From Lachnospiraceae bacterium (GTDB lineage Bacteria; Bacillota; Clostridia; Lachnospirales; Lachnospiraceae), in NCBI GenBank assembly GCA_024403355.1, contig JAKSRW010000003.1, positions 1-64,000 of the forward strand: a stretch of 64,000 nucleotides of DNA, written 5' to 3'. Shown piece after piece: positions 25,849 through 34,955 of the stretch (the stretch's first letter is position 1; every line of letters begins with the position of its first letter). Below the pieces are notes generated by a model that was not told the DNA's origin, ran no database searches, and saw nothing but the letters and a program-made list of their open reading frames with translations. Both the position numbers and the translations under genes were made by a program.

Positions 25849-26382
25849 TTAAATTCTTTTCTTTCGTGGATAACTCTTATGGGATTTTTTGAGCTTTTTC
25901 TTATAAGCCATAAGTACGGGCTTTTCCAAAAATCTCTTAAGCCTTATCTGAATCTCCTCTTTTTTATTGATGGGATTTACAAGAATCGTATAAATTCCCG
26001 CAAGATTTCCGCCGTAAATATCGGTAAAAAGCTGATCTCCGATACAAAGAACAGATTTTATCGATATTTTCATCATGGTAGCTGCCTGGTAATAATTACG
26101 TGAATAAGGCTTCTGTGCCTTAAAAATATAATTGGCATTTACCGCACGGTTAAATCTTTCAACACGATGCTTTTTATTATTTGATAACAGACAGACATCA
26201 AAGCCGATTTCGCGAAGCTTTTCAAAAAGCTTTACAGCTCTTTCGTCTGCATCCACACCATGAGGCACCAGCGTATTGTCTATATCAAATATGACACCGC
26301 GATATCCCTGGTCATAGTATTTCTGATAATCAATATTATAGGTTGAATCAACCCATTCCTTTGGAAAAAACTTTTCAAACAT
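25849..26382 (-). CDS. yqeG: YqeG family HAD-IIIA phosphatase
   Basis: 177 residues. HAD motif I FDIDNTLVPHG (catalytic Asp in DxDxT), motif II LLSNN, Lys in KAQKPYS, and motif IV GDQLFTDIYGGN. The C-terminus is very basic (KKKLKKSHKSYPRKKRI), unusual for the core enzyme and suggestive of nucleic-acid or membrane contact. YqeG proteins in Firmicutes are small phosphatases thought to act on phosphatidylglycerophosphate or another small substrate; not established here. First gene of a two-gene unit with the dehydroquinase-like gene. Confidence 0.88.
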   Translation of the reverse strand: MFEKFFPKEWVDSTYNIDYQKYYDQGYRGVIFDIDNTLVPHGVDADERAVKLFEKLREIGFDVCLLSNNKKHRVERFNRAVNANYIFKAQKPYSRNYYQAATMMKISIKSVLCIGDQLFTDIYGGNLAGIYTILVNPINKKEEIQIRLKRFLEKPVLMAYKKKLKKSHKSYPRKKRI

Positions 26383-26420
26383 TTATATTGCTTTGCCTTT
26401 ACAAATTTATTTCTGTTTTA

Positions 26421-26448
26421 ATCATAGCAAATTATATGCTTTTGTCAA
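26421..26448 (-). promoter_or_regulatory. promoter of yqeG
   Basis: Minus-strand TTGACA (26443-26448), 16-nt spacer, TGC-TATGAT (26421-26426), just beyond the second EF-G paralogue terminator. Confidence 0.75.
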
Positions 26449-26457
26449 TGAAAACAT

Positions 26458-26492
26458 AAAAACACCGGAACCACCCCATATGGCTCCGGTGT
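26458..26492 (-). terminator. second terminator after the EF-G paralogue
   Basis: Minus-strand ACACCGGA / TCCGGTGT hairpin with a GGGGTGG-containing loop, followed by TTTTTA. Confidence 0.8.
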
Positions 26493-26514
26493 CTGTACCC
26501 GTAGGTTTTCTCCG

Positions 26515-26560
26515 AAAAAGTTTATACTATATGAACACCCCTGAACATATAGTGTATAAA
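26515..26560 (-). terminator. first terminator after the EF-G paralogue
   Basis: Minus-strand TTTATA-CACTATATG / CATATAGT-ATAAA hairpin (2-nt bulge) with a 12-nt loop, followed by C and TTTTT. It starts 4 nt after the stop codon and is AT-rich, which may explain the second hairpin behind it. Confidence 0.65.
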
Positions 26561-26564
26561 TTAA

Positions 26565-28670
26565 TTATTCATCGTCATCCTCTGTCATTGACTTTGCAGC
26601 CTCTTCTACTACCTTGGCCTGAACATCCGAAGGAGCCTGCTCATAACGGTCAATAGTATATGAGAAATCTCCTATACCGCCTGTCATTGATCTGAGGTCA
26701 GTAGAGTAGCCGTAAAGCTCTGCAAGAGGTACATCTGCCATAATCTCCTGCTTGCCGCCTGCTATAGGATTCATACCGAGTACTCGGCCTCGTCTCTTAT
26801 TAAGGTCACCCATAATATCACCGGTAAATTTATCCGGTACAAGAATCTTCATGGCAACAATCGGCTCGAGAAGACAGGGACTGGCATTATCCTTCGGATC
26901 ATTGAAGGCTGCCTTAAATGCAAGCTTGGCTGCCATCTTGAATGCCTGCTCTGATGAATCTACAGGATGGTATGAACCAAAGAAAAGTGTTGTACGAAGA
27001 CCGACTACAGGATATCCTGCAAGAGGTCCCTTGAGTACTGATTCAGCAATACCCTTTTCTACTGCGGGGAAGAAGTTTTTCGGAACTGCTCCGCCTACAA
27101 CCTCTTCATCGAAAATATAAGGCTTTTCCATATCTCCCGAAGGCTGGAATCTGATATGTACATCACCGTACTGGCCGTGTCCGCCGGACTGCTTCTTATG
27201 CTTGCCCTGCTTTTCTACAACCTTTCTGATTGTCTCACGATAAGGTACTCTGGGCTTTGAAAGCTCAACCTCAACCTTATATCTGGAAGCAAGCTTGCTC
27301 ACTACTATATCAAGCTGCTGTCCGCCGATACCGTAAAGCAGTGTCTGACGGTTTTCTTTATCAAGTACAAGTCTTAAAGTCTTGTCTTCCTCACAAAGCT
27401 TAGCCATAGCCTGTGCAAATTTATCTTCTTCACCCTTATTCTTTGTATCAACCTTCTTGTAATCATAAGGTATGCTGTATGCATAACGATCAAATACTAT
27501 AGGACAGGCCTTTGTGGAAAGGGTATCGCCGGTCTGGGTATTGGATAATTTAGCGATTGCACCGATATCACCGGGATTAAGCTCCTTAACTTCAATAGCC
27601 TCTTTACCGCGAAGGATATAAAGACGTGAAATCTTTTCTTCTGTGTCCTTATCGAAATTATAAATGGGCTCGTCGCAGGTAAGCTTACCTGACATAACCT
27701 TAATCATTGAATATTTACCGATGAAGGGATCGACAATTGTCTTGAATACCTTTGCCGAAAAAGGCTTATTAATATCATAATCTGCTTCGAAATCGGAACC
27801 GTCCTTGGCATTCTTGCCGTGAACCTTATAAGCAAGAGGTGCGGGAAGCATATCCTTGATGGCATTCAGAAGCATAATCATTCCTGCGTGGTTAGGTGAT
27901 GAACCGAGGAGCACGGGAACTGTACTGCCGTCAAATATTGATTCATGAAGTGCATTATCGATTTCTTCCTGAGTGAATTCCTCTTCGTTGAAATACTTAT
28001 CCATAAGCTCTTCACTGGTTTCGGCAACAGCCTCGAGAAGTGCCTTACGGCAGGCATCCGCATCATCCTTAACAGTTGCGGGGATCTCACCTGAGTCCTT
28101 ATAACCGTCCTTTGTAAAGGTTCTGGCGCCCATCTTTACGATGTTTACGAAGCCGATAAACTTCTCACCATCTCTGATAGGTGTATGGAAAGGTGCAACC
28201 TTAGGTCCGAAATGTTCCTTAAGCTGAGCTACTACCCTTACGAAACTCGCATTCGGGTCATCCATGGCTGATACAAAGAAGAGTCTGGGAAGATGCTTCT
28301 TTTCACATAATTCCCAAGCCTTAATTGTTCCTACTTCAACGCCTGCCTTGGCATTTACAACGATGACAGCTGCACCGGCACCGTCCAAAGCTTCTTCAGC
28401 TTCACCGACGAAGTCGAAGTAACCGGGTGCATCAAGGAAGTTAATCTTAACACCGTCATGCTCGATAGGAATAAGTGAGGTGCTGATTGAGAAGCTTCTC
28501 TTTTGTTCTTCCTTGTCGTAATCGCTGATGGTTGTACCATCTTCGACACGGCCCATACGTGAAATAATGCCCTTTGAATAAGCGATTGCTTCGATAAGTG
28601 TAGTCTTACCTGAACCACCATGGCCTAAAATAGCAACATTACGAATATCTTCACTTTTATAGGTGTTCAT
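26565..28670 (-). CDS. elongation factor G paralogue (FusA2-like)
   Basis: 701 residues with the full EF-G domain order: GTPase domain, domain II, III, IV, V. The P-loop is GHGGSGKTTL, not the AHIDAGKTT of housekeeping EF-G. Motif G3 is DAPGYFDF, so the catalytic His of DTPGH is Tyr, as in EF-G-2 type proteins. Motif G4 NKxD reads SAMD (residues in LFFVSAMDDPNASF), losing the two base-contacting residues. C-terminal part includes SGGHGQYGDVHIR. Not the main translocase; a specialised or regulatory ribosome factor is inferred. Own promoter and tandem terminators. Confidence 0.85.
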   Translation of the reverse strand: MNTYKSEDIRNVAILGHGGSGKTTLIEAIAYSKGIISRMGRVEDGTTISDYDKEEQKRSFSISTSLIPIEHDGVKINFLDAPGYFDFVGEAEEALDGAGAAVIVVNAKAGVEVGTIKAWELCEKKHLPRLFFVSAMDDPNASFVRVVAQLKEHFGPKVAPFHTPIRDGEKFIGFVNIVKMGARTFTKDGYKDSGEIPATVKDDADACRKALLEAVAETSEELMDKYFNEEEFTQEEIDNALHESIFDGSTVPVLLGSSPNHAGMIMLLNAIKDMLPAPLAYKVHGKNAKDGSDFEADYDINKPFSAKVFKTIVDPFIGKYSMIKVMSGKLTCDEPIYNFDKDTEEKISRLYILRGKEAIEVKELNPGDIGAIAKLSNTQTGDTLSTKACPIVFDRYAYSIPYDYKKVDTKNKGEEDKFAQAMAKLCEEDKTLRLVLDKENRQTLLYGIGGQQLDIVVSKLASRYKVEVELSKPRVPYRETIRKVVEKQGKHKKQSGGHGQYGDVHIRFQPSGDMEKPYIFDEEVVGGAVPKNFFPAVEKGIAESVLKGPLAGYPVVGLRTTLFFGSYHPVDSSEQAFKMAAKLAFKAAFNDPKDNASPCLLEPIVAMKILVPDKFTGDIMGDLNKRRGRVLGMNPIAGGKQEIMADVPLAELYGYSTDLRSMTGGIGDFSYTIDRYEQAPSDVQAKVVEEAAKSMTEDDDE

Positions 28671-28706
28671 ATTAAATCCTCCAATACAAATTTATTTTCT
28701 TGTTTT

Positions 28707-28735
28707 ATTTTACTAAAACTTTCGTAAAATTACAA
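28707..28735 (-). promoter_or_regulatory. promoter of the EF-G paralogue
   Basis: Minus-strand TTGTAA (28730-28735), 17-nt spacer, TAAAAT (28707-28712). The inverted pair TTTTAC...GTAAAA overlaps spacer and -10. Confidence 0.55.
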
Positions 28736-28861
28736 CAACTTTTTGTTATTTTTCACAAATTATTTTCGATTTTTCAAATTAATATGTATAAAATAAACAA
28801 TATCAAATTATCTGTTGTATAAATACTTGTAAATTTTGAATGATTTCTGCAAATAAGCAAT

Positions 28862-28902
28862 AAAAAAACCGCAGTAACAGTCAGAAACTGTGTACTACGG
28901 TT
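28862..28902 (-). terminator. terminator of the queA-spoIID-L,D-transpeptidase operon
   Basis: Minus-strand hairpin AACCGTAGTA / TACTGCGGTT with an inner ACAGT/ACTGT pairing, followed by seven T. Confidence 0.88.
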
Positions 28903-28917
28903 AAGTTGACTTATAAA

Positions 28918-30255
28918 TTAATCCTGTGAACCATTTACAAAAGGTACTTCCTGCGGAACCTCTTCTATAGTCCAGTTATCTGTCCAGGGAATTTCACCCA
29001 TTTTGATTGACGGACGTTTGTCGGGCAATGCGGGGAGTACTAATCTCTCGCTGATAGCTTTTGTTTCTTCGTCGTCTGCGCTGCCCTCACGAATGGTACA
29101 TACCGTACCTGGACCTACATTATACCAGATCCAGCGTGCATCGGGAACTGTAAGTCTTATACATCCGTGTGAACATTTATGACCTAAATTGTTATAGGAT
29201 GACTCGGTGTATGTAGCCGCATCTTTTTGTGAATAAAGCAATGAATGGAAATAAATCCGGCCGTAAATTAAGCTCCAGTACTGAGCGTATGAATTTGTGT
29301 TTCTGAAAAGACCGAAACGAACACGGTAATCACGCATCTTGAAGGTACCGCCGCCGGTTTCCGAGCTTGTGGCACCGGATGAACACTTCATATATCTGAC
29401 GGGGATTGTGTATTCACCGTTTTCATCCTTTGTATAAACCATTACTATCTGATAACGCTTATCTACTATAATGCTGTAGGTATCATTGTAGGGAAAAGCC
29501 TTGGGATAGCCGTCATACTCACCGCTGTCACCTACAATTTCTTCAAATGACATGGCAGTTGTAGGGGCAAGCATTGCAAATTCTTCATCGGTTAATTCGC
29601 TTACAGGCTTTTTCCTGAAATCATCTGTCGCTTCGATAATTCCTGCAGCATCAGAATTTGTTTCATCGCTATTTCCTGTATTTGCATCGACTGAGCTATC
29701 ATCTGCCGCCATATCATTTTCACTTCCGTCTGAGGCTGTTTCGCCCGGCGTCTGATTATCGGCAGTTTCACCTGTGACTGAAGAATCAGCTGAACTTTCT
29801 CCTGATTCACTATTGCTGTCTGAATTGTTATCCGTTGCGGCTGCCTGCTCAGAAGCTGAATTATTTCCTGCAACAGCTGCTGAATTTGCAGTACTGTTAT
29901 TAGTATCAGATGAATTAGTGCTGCTGTTATTTCCTGATGAATCATTTGAAGCTGCAGTGTCTGCTTCTGAACTGTCAGACGAATCTGCACTGCTGTCATC
30001 TGCTGCTGTACCGGATGAAGCTGAAGAATAATCATCGTTTGCTGCAGAATTTGTAAAGTCAGAATCTGAATCTGTATTATCAGAACTGTTTGCAGTATTT
30101 TCTATGATTACGGTTTTATTGACTTCTGCGCCTTCTGTAATATTATCTACCGGAATAAGGACATCCGTGTAGTCCTGCTTTGCCAAATTTGAGCATCCTG
30201 TTAAAAGCGAAAAAATCAATGTTAATACAATCGCATATAATCTTTTGTGTTTCAT
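28918..30255 (-). CDS. L,D-transpeptidase (YkuD) lipoprotein
   Basis: 445 residues. Signal peptide with lipobox LLTGC (Cys21), so membrane-anchored outside. Residues about 50-210 are a low-complexity linker almost wholly of Ser, Asn, Asp, Thr and Ala, long enough to cross the wall. The YkuD catalytic domain follows, with the active-site motif KCSHGCIRLTVPDA (H363, C365). The enzyme makes 3-3 peptidoglycan cross-links or attaches proteins to the wall. Last gene of an operon with a c-di-GMP type protein, queA and a SpoIID-like protein, followed by a strong terminator. Confidence 0.9.
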   Translation of the reverse strand: MKHKRLYAIVLTLIFSLLTGCSNLAKQDYTDVLIPVDNITEGAEVNKTVIIENTANSSDNTDSDSDFTNSAANDDYSSASSGTAADDSSADSSDSSEADTAASNDSSGNNSSTNSSDTNNSTANSAAVAGNNSASEQAAATDNNSDSNSESGESSADSSVTGETADNQTPGETASDGSENDMAADDSSVDANTGNSDETNSDAAGIIEATDDFRKKPVSELTDEEFAMLAPTTAMSFEEIVGDSGEYDGYPKAFPYNDTYSIIVDKRYQIVMVYTKDENGEYTIPVRYMKCSSGATSSETGGGTFKMRDYRVRFGLFRNTNSYAQYWSLIYGRIYFHSLLYSQKDAATYTESSYNNLGHKCSHGCIRLTVPDARWIWYNVGPGTVCTIREGSADDEETKAISERLVLPALPDKRPSIKMGEIPWTDNWTIEEVPQEVPFVNGSQD

Positions 30256-30285
30256 AATTACTTTGTTAAACTCTTTCTGAATATC

Positions 30286-31845
30286 TTAATATTTACTTAA
30301 TTCTGCATTTTTATAATAGTAATACAGAATTTCTTTGTAGTTAAAGCCTTTTTTTGCCATTCCGTTGGCTCCGGACTGACTCATTCCTATTCCATGTCCC
30401 GAACCCATCCCGAGGAACCATACTTCATTTTCAGAGGGCTTTGAAATCGGGAAATTAGTCATGTTATCAGAGGATATTACAATCAGCTGTGTAGCTGTAT
30501 CCTGCACATTATAAATCTGTCCGTCCTGACTTATTATATTTACAAAAGCCGGATTTTCCTTTTCTGTTCCGTCGGAACTAATAATATTAATTTCAAAGAG
30601 TTCATCCGAATCATTCATAACCACCCTGAATTTGGTTGAAGGAAGGTCAAAAAGTGAACGAAGCTTAGAACCCGGAATTGAAATGCTTCCGCCCTTATAT
30701 TTTATCTTTAATGAACTTATACGGCCTGAATCGGATATTATTTCTGGATAAATGCTTGTTATCCCGCTTATCGGATAGCCCTTTGCGTTTAAGCGTTTTT
30801 CAAGGTCACTTAGCTTATAGCTTACACACCAGGGTCTTTTTTCGGGATCGGTCTCATATTCATCAAAAACGCCCACAAAATTATAGCTGTTGCCGCCCCA
30901 GATATCAGAAGAAAAATCCGTGGCACCGCCGCTTGTGGATGAATAATATGTGGCAAGAGGCTTTCCGTTTGTAGTCATTATTTCATGAGAGGTGGCATTT
31001 ACCGCTTTTACCGCTGCCTGAGTTTCGGAATTTACTCCGCCGTATACCTGCGAAGCATCAGTATCTACTATCGAATAACCCTTGGAAATATTAGAATCCG
31101 CTGTAAATGAGCATAATGTTAACGCATAGCTTCTGGCACATACGGCCTGAACCTTTAATGCCTCTGATTCCCAGCCGGCATTCATTTCACAGGTTACTAC
31201 ACCCTTTAAATAGCTCTCAAGATTTACTATATTTACCGCAGTCACGCCCGAATTACCGTATCGTCCAATCTCGATTCTTCCGCGATATTTTTTTGAACCT
31301 AGAGATATATAGCGGTCATTGTCTCCAGCTTTAATCTGCGGATAAGCCGACGCTTCCGAAGCATCTATCAAAAGTGATTTATTGCCAAAGGTAAGCTTTA
31401 TTAATTCAGCTGTTTTGGCTGTATTATAGCTTACTTTGCTCTGCTTATTTGAGGAACTAACGTATAAACGCCATTTCCCGCGTCCGCAAAGACAGATATT
31501 TGCATTTTTTCCTTCAAGCTTCAGATTTTGCAAAGCCTTATAGGCTGCACTATAGCTTGAAAAATACTCATTTTCATAATAATACTGTGTATTATCCGCT
31601 TCAAAGCTGAAACCGTTTTTTGAATTAAGAACTAATTCAGCTTTATAGGAATCATTTATACAGTAGCCGACTTTAACGGAGCTGTTATAAACGGTTATAA
31701 GCTTTTTGCCGGAATAACTGCTCTTTAAACCGACACGAATATCATAGGCTGCGGATGTCGCTGCGTTTGAAGTAAATCCGCCGAATATCATGCAGCTTAA
31801 GATAAGTCCAAATAAATATATAAATATTTTTTTGTAATTTGTCAT
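30286..31845 (-). CDS. SpoIID/LytB domain wall protein
   Basis: 519 residues with a signal peptide (MTNYKKIFIYLFGLILSCMI, cleavage probably after ASNAA-like residues near 29). An SPOR-like segment (about 85-125, YSSYSAAYKALQNL) precedes the SpoIID domain from about 190: NLESYLKGVVTCEMNAGWES, VQAVCARSYAL, STSGGATDFSSDIWGG, and the C-terminal GMGSGHGIGMSQSGANGMA. SpoIID-type enzymes are lytic transglycosylases acting on denuded glycan; LytB-type members modify amidases. A vegetative role is likely given the neighbours. No obvious ribosome binding site; the ATG lies 8 nt past the queA stop, so coupling is likely. Confidence 0.85.
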   Translation of the reverse strand: MTNYKKIFIYLFGLILSCMIFGGFTSNAATSAAYDIRVGLKSSYSGKKLITVYNSSVKVGYCINDSYKAELVLNSKNGFSFEADNTQYYYENEYFSSYSAAYKALQNLKLEGKNANICLCGRGKWRLYVSSSNKQSKVSYNTAKTAELIKLTFGNKSLLIDASEASAYPQIKAGDNDRYISLGSKKYRGRIEIGRYGNSGVTAVNIVNLESYLKGVVTCEMNAGWESEALKVQAVCARSYALTLCSFTADSNISKGYSIVDTDASQVYGGVNSETQAAVKAVNATSHEIMTTNGKPLATYYSSTSGGATDFSSDIWGGNSYNFVGVFDEYETDPEKRPWCVSYKLSDLEKRLNAKGYPISGITSIYPEIISDSGRISSLKIKYKGGSISIPGSKLRSLFDLPSTKFRVVMNDSDELFEINIISSDGTEKENPAFVNIISQDGQIYNVQDTATQLIVISSDNMTNFPISKPSENEVWFLGMGSGHGIGMSQSGANGMAKKGFNYKEILYYYYKNAELSKY

Positions 31846-31853
31846 TTAATTAT

Positions 31854-32948
31854 TTAAATAATTTCATCATCTGTAACAAACATTGCATCACCGAAGGAGA
31901 AAAATCTGTATTCTTCTTTAACTGCTTCTTCGTAAGCGTGAAGCACATTATCACGTCCGGCAAGTGCGCTGACAAGCATAATCAGCGTTGATTCGGGCAA
32001 ATGAAAATTAGTAATCAGGCAGTCTAAAACCTTGAATTTATAGCCGGGATATATGAATATCTCGGTATTTGCACAGCCTGCGTGAAGAATTCCGTCCTCT
32101 GTTGAGGCTGCTTCTACTGTTCTGCAGCTGGTAGTACCGACACAGATGATTCTGCCTCCGTTTGCCTTACAGCGATTGACTTTTTCAGCTTCGCTTTCAA
32201 GCACCTGATAAAATTCACTGTGCATTTTATGGTCTAATACATTTTCTTCTTTAACCGGTCTGAAGGTACCGAGACCGACATGAAGCGTAACCTCAGCGAT
32301 TTCCACTCCCTTTGCTTTTATAGCTTCTAAAAGCTCGGGGGTAAAATGAAGTCCCGCAGTAGGTGCTGCGGCCGAACCCTCATACTTTGCATAAACAGTC
32401 TGGTATCTGTTTTTGTCCTTCAGTTCATGAGTAATATAAGGGGGTAAAGGCATTGTGCCGAGTCTGTCGAGAATTTCTTCGAAAATTCCGTTAAATTCAA
32501 ACTTTACAACTCTGTTGCCGTCGTCCTTTACTTCCTTTACGGTGCATGAAAGCTCTCCGTTTCCGAATACTACCTTTGCACCCTCTTTAAGCTTTTTGCC
32601 GGGCTTAACTATTGCTTCCCAGCAGTTATCCTCAAGCCTTTTAAGAAGTAAAACCTCACATACCGCACCGGGCTTTGGACTGTCGAAGCCCTTTCTGATT
32701 TCGATATTTTCCACATCGCGAACACCGATCAGACGTGCGGGTATAACCTTTGTATTATTAATTACCAGACAATCACCCTTTTTCAGATAATCAATAATAT
32801 GATCAAAGCGGGTATGTCTGAAATTTCCTGTATTTTTGTTTAAAACCAGAAGCCTTGATGAGGACCTGTTTTCAAGCGGGTCCTGAGCTATAAGACGTTC
32901 AGGCAAATCGTAATAGAAATCTTTTTTCTTTAATACATTTTCGCTCAA
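31854..32948 (-). CDS. queA: S-adenosylmethionine:tRNA ribosyltransferase-isomerase
   Basis: 364 residues. The start codon is TTG ([17 protein letters not shown]); GGAGG lies 7 nt before it, which decides the start. Family motifs: [70 protein letters not shown]. QueA transfers ribosyl from SAM to preQ1 at position 34 of tRNA to form epoxyqueuosine. The rest of the queuosine pathway is not in this window. Sits between a GGDEF/EAL gene and wall genes with very short gaps. Confidence 0.96.
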   Translation of the reverse strand: MSENVLKKKDFYYDLPERLIAQDPLENRSSSRLLVLNKNTGNFRHTRFDHIIDYLKKGDCLVINNTKVIPARLIGVRDVENIEIRKGFDSPKPGAVCEVLLLKRLEDNCWEAIVKPGKKLKEGAKVVFGNGELSCTVKEVKDDGNRVVKFEFNGIFEEILDRLGTMPLPPYITHELKDKNRYQTVYAKYEGSAAAPTAGLHFTPELLEAIKAKGVEIAEVTLHVGLGTFRPVKEENVLDHKMHSEFYQVLESEAEKVNRCKANGGRIICVGTTSCRTVEAASTEDGILHAGCANTEIFIYPGYKFKVLDCLITNFHLPESTLIMLVSALAGRDNVLHAYEEAVKEEYRFFSFGDAMFVTDDEII

Positions 32949-32965
32949 TTTTGAGCCTCCGGGAA

Positions 32966-34624
32966 TTAAGTATTTTTACAAATTTCGAGTGCATCATAGA
33001 AGGGAACGGGTTTGCCCCAGATGTAGCCCTGAACGAAATCACATTCATGATCCCTAAGGAAATTAAGCTGTTCATCTGATTCTACACCCTCTGAGATAAC
33101 CTCACACTTCATAAGATGTCCCATATAAATTACTGCATCTACGAAATCTCTGTTTACGGGCTTTTCGTAAATATCATCAATCAATGACTTGTCAATCTTC
33201 AGCAGGTCGATGGGAAGCTCCAGTACCTGACCGAGTGATGTATAGCCGGTTCCGAAATCATCGAGAGCAATTTTAACACCGATACTTCTTAGGGTTTTGA
33301 TGTTATTTGCTGTAACTGCTTTGGAATCCGAAAGCGAATATTCGGTAATTTCAAGCTCAAGGTTATTTGTGGGGAAGCCTGTAGAGAAAATAATTTTCTG
33401 AAGCTTTTCTACAAAATCCTCACTTGAAATAGTCTTTGCGGAAATATTTACCGAAATAAGAATATCATCACGACCTGAGGTATTCATGAGGTTTTTACCC
33501 TCTTCAAGCGCAGATTTAAGTACGTACTGGTCTACTTCAAGGATTTCTTCAGACTTTTCTACTGCGGGAATAAATTCACCGGGGCTTATCATGGTGCCGT
33601 CGGGAAGTCTTAACCTGAGCAGGGTCTCAAAGCCTCTGAGTCTCTTATCCTTAAGAGTATACTGCGGCTGGTAAACCAGATAGAACCAGTTTTTCTCGAT
33701 TGCATCCTTTACGGTTTTTTCAAGCTCAATCTGACGTGAAAGCTCATCCTTCATCTTCTTGTCGAAGAAAAGAACCTTCTTTGTCTTACTTTTCCTTGCA
33801 TGATAAATAGCTATATCGGCGAATTTAAGTAATTCATCGGCCTCAAGTGCATTTGCGGGATATTCGGAAATTCCTGCATAAACCGTGATGTTTATTGTGA
33901 TTGATTCATCTCCTGCTTTTATTGAAATATTTTTACCGAGATTGTCTACAAGCTTTCCTGCAAATTCCTTCGGGTCATTTTTACTGTTTATCAGTACGGC
34001 AAATTCCGCACCGCCTATACGGCTTACAAAAACATCCCTGCCGGCATAATTCTTAAGTCTTTTTGCGACGATTCGAAGAATCATATCTCCGTATTTATGA
34101 CCGAGATTATCATTGATTACACGGAAATTATCAAGTTCCAGATAAATGAGGAAAAGCTGATTCTTATCAAGAACCTTGTTATCAATATATTTAACCAGAC
34201 CTCGTCTGTTCATCAGACCGGTCATATAATCGGTAATGGCCATTTTTGTGCTTCGGGTGAGCTGAATATAAATAAGTGTAACCGAAACCACACTGACTAT
34301 TCCGTTAAAAATACCGGGTAAAGTGGAAATATTATGATGTCTTATAATTTCCGTGGTCATGAAGCCTATATTTAATGCCTGGAAAATATAAGCCGATATC
34401 AGTCCTTTTTTGTGGGCAATAAGTACCATCAGAATGCATATAAAGCTAATAAGCGATGAAAGCATTCCGTTAATATTGCTGGAACTGAGTTCGAAACTGT
34501 CAGTTACCAGATCCAAACCTTTTTGGGAAACAATTATATTTAAAACATATAAACCCACTACAAGAATAATACATAATATCAGTCCTAATGTTCTGAAAAA
34601 TGTTTTGTATCCCTTGCTTTTCAA
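32966..34624 (-). CDS. membrane GGDEF-EAL protein, degenerate GGDEF
   Basis: 552 residues, TTG start behind GGGGGG. Four hydrophobic segments in residues 8-122, then GGDEF (about 125-290) and EAL (about 300-552). The GGDEF active-site signature is G204-G-A-E-F208; loss of the acidic residue argues against cyclase activity. The EAL side keeps E333 (motif ETL for EAL), [26 protein letters not shown] and SEGVES, so c-di-GMP phosphodiesterase activity is plausible, with the GGDEF perhaps binding GTP. First gene of an operon with queA, spoIID-like and L,D-transpeptidase genes. Confidence 0.88.
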   Translation of the reverse strand: MKSKGYKTFFRTLGLILCIILVVGLYVLNIIVSQKGLDLVTDSFELSSSNINGMLSSLISFICILMVLIAHKKGLISAYIFQALNIGFMTTEIIRHHNISTLPGIFNGIVSVVSVTLIYIQLTRSTKMAITDYMTGLMNRRGLVKYIDNKVLDKNQLFLIYLELDNFRVINDNLGHKYGDMILRIVAKRLKNYAGRDVFVSRIGGAEFAVLINSKNDPKEFAGKLVDNLGKNISIKAGDESITINITVYAGISEYPANALEADELLKFADIAIYHARKSKTKKVLFFDKKMKDELSRQIELEKTVKDAIEKNWFYLVYQPQYTLKDKRLRGFETLLRLRLPDGTMISPGEFIPAVEKSEEILEVDQYVLKSALEEGKNLMNTSGRDDILISVNISAKTISSEDFVEKLQKIIFSTGFPTNNLELEITEYSLSDSKAVTANNIKTLRSIGVKIALDDFGTGYTSLGQVLELPIDLLKIDKSLIDDIYEKPVNRDFVDAVIYMGHLMKCEVISEGVESDEQLNFLRDHECDFVQGYIWGKPVPFYDALEICKNT

Positions 34625-34692
34625 ATTAGCCCCCCGTTACCGAACACATGAAACATCTGGTATTCCATTCTGTCTAAAATTATAGATAGTTT

Positions 34693-34721
34693 ATTATATC
34701 ACCTGACTTCTCATGGTGCAA
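34693..34721 (-). promoter_or_regulatory. promoter of the GGDEF/EAL-queA-spoIID-ldt operon
   Basis: Minus-strand TTGCAC (34716-34721), 17-nt spacer, TATAAT (34693-34698). Its start point would lie about 60 nt before the TTG start codon. The palindrome TTGTATACAA lies just upstream of the -35. Confidence 0.7.
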
Positions 34722-34839
34722 GAAAAAAATCAAGCTTGTATACAATTAAAATAATTGAAATAGTAATCCATTGTGTTTATTATTTTACATTGAAGTATAT
34801 TAATGTATTGTTAAAAATAGTATACAAGTGTTAAAGTGC

Positions 34840-34868
34840 TTGTATTAATTTATAATTTTTGTTATAAT
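34840..34868 (+). promoter_or_regulatory. promoter of the activase-citrate synthase operon
   Basis: Plus-strand TTGTAT (34840-34845), 17-nt spacer, TATAAT (34863-34868). GTATACAAG lies 12 nt upstream of the -35. Confidence 0.65.
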
Positions 34869-34955
34869 AAAGATTGTGTTTCTGTAAATCGGAATAAAAC
34901 ACATATAATATAGAAATTATTTTTAAAGGAGGAAACCCTTTCGGGGAGTAATTCC

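Larger units (their letters stand above)
34625..34955. other. divergent intergenic region with two promoters and GTATAC sites
   Basis: 331 bp without a gene. It holds the minus-strand promoter of the GGDEF/EAL operon, the plus-strand promoter of the activase operon, a perfect palindrome TTGTATACAA (34736-34745), a second GTATACAAG (34820-34828), and near the right end a strong AAAGGAGG. No RNA gene was recognised. Confidence 0.7.

Noticed and set aside
29552..30035. Several long open frames of low complexity opposite or across the L,D-transpeptidase gene
   Set aside because: They mirror the Ser/Asn/Asp/Thr-rich linker of the lipoprotein; repeated codon types keep other frames open.
32966..34624. 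Active diguanylate cyclase
   Set aside because: The signature is GGAEF, lacking the acidic residue needed for catalysis.
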